Origin: DAIUFH01 sp036844705
GTDB taxonomy: Bacteria; Bacillota; Clostridia; Tissierellales; Tissierellaceae
Length of the DNA: 14,477 bases
Assembly: GCA_036844705.1 (NCBI GenBank)
Contig: DAIUFH010000056.1
Span: forward strand, 1-14,477
Direction: 5' to 3'
The position numbers were made by a program, and so were the translations under genes. Shown here piece by piece: positions 14,252 to 14,477 of the stretch. The notes beneath the pieces are model-generated. The model had not been told where the DNA came from. It worked only from the letters and a program-made list of their open reading frames with translations, and made no database searches. Every line of letters starts with the position of its first letter. Position 1 is the first letter of the stretch.

Positions 14252-14266
14252 ATTTGCAATGAGAAC

Positions 14267-14301
14267 CAATTTTACACGAGTATAACGAGTGAATAAAATT
14301 G
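14267..14301 (+). repeat. rRNA-leader hairpin 3 with GAG...CGA tip
   Basis: CAATTTTACAC pairs with GTG (14289-14291) and, after an AA bulge, TAAAATTG (14294-14301), around the 11-nt tip GAGTATAACGA (14278-14288). It is followed by the palindrome GTTTCGAAAC (14303-14312). Confidence 0.75.
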
Positions 14302-14352
14302 CGTTTCGAAACTGCGAAAACACAAAGAATCAATTCAAAAACATTAGCCATT

Positions 14353-14385
14353 GTCATTCTGAGCATAGCGAAGAATTTCGGGTTT
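14353..14385 (+). repeat. Dispersed GTCATTCTGAGC repeat, copy 3, in the rRNA leader
   Basis: ATTCT (14356-14360) pairs with AGAAT (14372-14376) around GAGCATAGCGA, then TTCGGGTTT. Same family as the two copies at 2566-2674. It lies about 40 bp before the 16S 5' end. Confidence 0.75.
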
Positions 14386-14424
14386 ATGTTTTAAACAAAG
14401 AGCTAGTCAAACTCTAGCACATTT

Positions 14425-14477
14425 TTTAATGAGAGTTTGATCCTGGCTCAGGACGAACGCTGGCGGCGTGCCTAACA
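14425..14477 (+). rRNA. rrs: 16S ribosomal RNA, 5' end (partial)
   Basis: The universal 16S 5' sequence AGAGTTTGATCCTGGCTCAG begins at 14432 (equivalent to E. coli position 8) and is followed by GACGAACGCTGGCGGCGTGC and CTAACA, the usual clostridial form. Counting back places base 1 near 14425. The gene runs off the window after about 53 nt. Just upstream GCTAG (14402-14406) can pair with CTAGC (14414-14418). Confidence 0.97.

Noticed and set aside
14076..14301. Kink-turn motifs in the rRNA-leader hairpins
   Set aside because: The possible tandem G-A pairs are present, but the required 3-nt bulge directly next to them is not; the bulges lie three or four pairs away.

Overview
The window looks like chromosomal DNA of a low-GC, anaerobic Gram-positive bacterium (Clostridia/Tissierellia-like). 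The evidence is AT-rich coding sequence, strong GGAGG-type ribosome binding sites with occasional GTG/TTG starts, a biotin-dependent Na+-pumping decarboxylase, an ECF-type S component, and a clostridial-type 16S rRNA 5' end at the right edge. The genus cannot be fixed from sequence alone. All recognised genes lie on the + strand.

Layout. (1) 1-2370: the end of a membrane decarboxylase operon, mmdA (C-terminal part only)-mmdD-mmdC-mmdB, closed by a terminator at 2430-2461. (2) 2371-2716: a gene-free stretch of short tandem and dispersed repeats. (3) 2717-3688: a self-cleaving P1/DmpA-type (S58) peptidase. (4) 3681-5363: a promoter, an ECF S component (probably a pantothenate-type vitamin importer) and coaX, type III pantothenate kinase; together they suggest import and first phosphorylation of pantothenate. 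(5) 5402-7344: dusB and an unrecognised gene that appears to begin at a rare ATT codon. (6) 7345-7686: a consensus promoter, a terminator 85 nt further on, and two tandem ~96-bp hairpin repeats. (7) 7687-10109: greA and lysS. LysS carries a C-terminal EMAPII-type tRNA-binding domain encoded by clearly GC-richer DNA than the synthetase core. (8) 10110-10976: a gene-poor stretch of terminators and decayed reading frames. (9) 10914-13821: a promoter, a multi-pass transporter and a gamma-glutamyltransferase-family enzyme without signal peptide. (10) 13822-14477: two tandem rRNA promoters, a ~390-nt repeat-filled leader, and the first ~53 nt of 16S rRNA.

The order coaX-dusB-greA-lysS-rRNA recalls the ancestral Firmicutes arrangement (in Bacillus subtilis coaX, dusB and lysS precede an rRNA cluster). 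The segment from the lysS tail to the transporter/GGT pair therefore looks like an insertion between lysS and the rRNA operon.

The best candidates for something undescribed are these. One is a family of hairpins with unrelated stems but a shared 11-12-nt tip that begins GAG and ends CGA, found in the rRNA leader and in intergenic repeats. Another is a separate bulged hairpin repeat shared by the greA upstream region and the rRNA leader. The third is the mosaic lysS gene. All base counts and pairings were made by eye.
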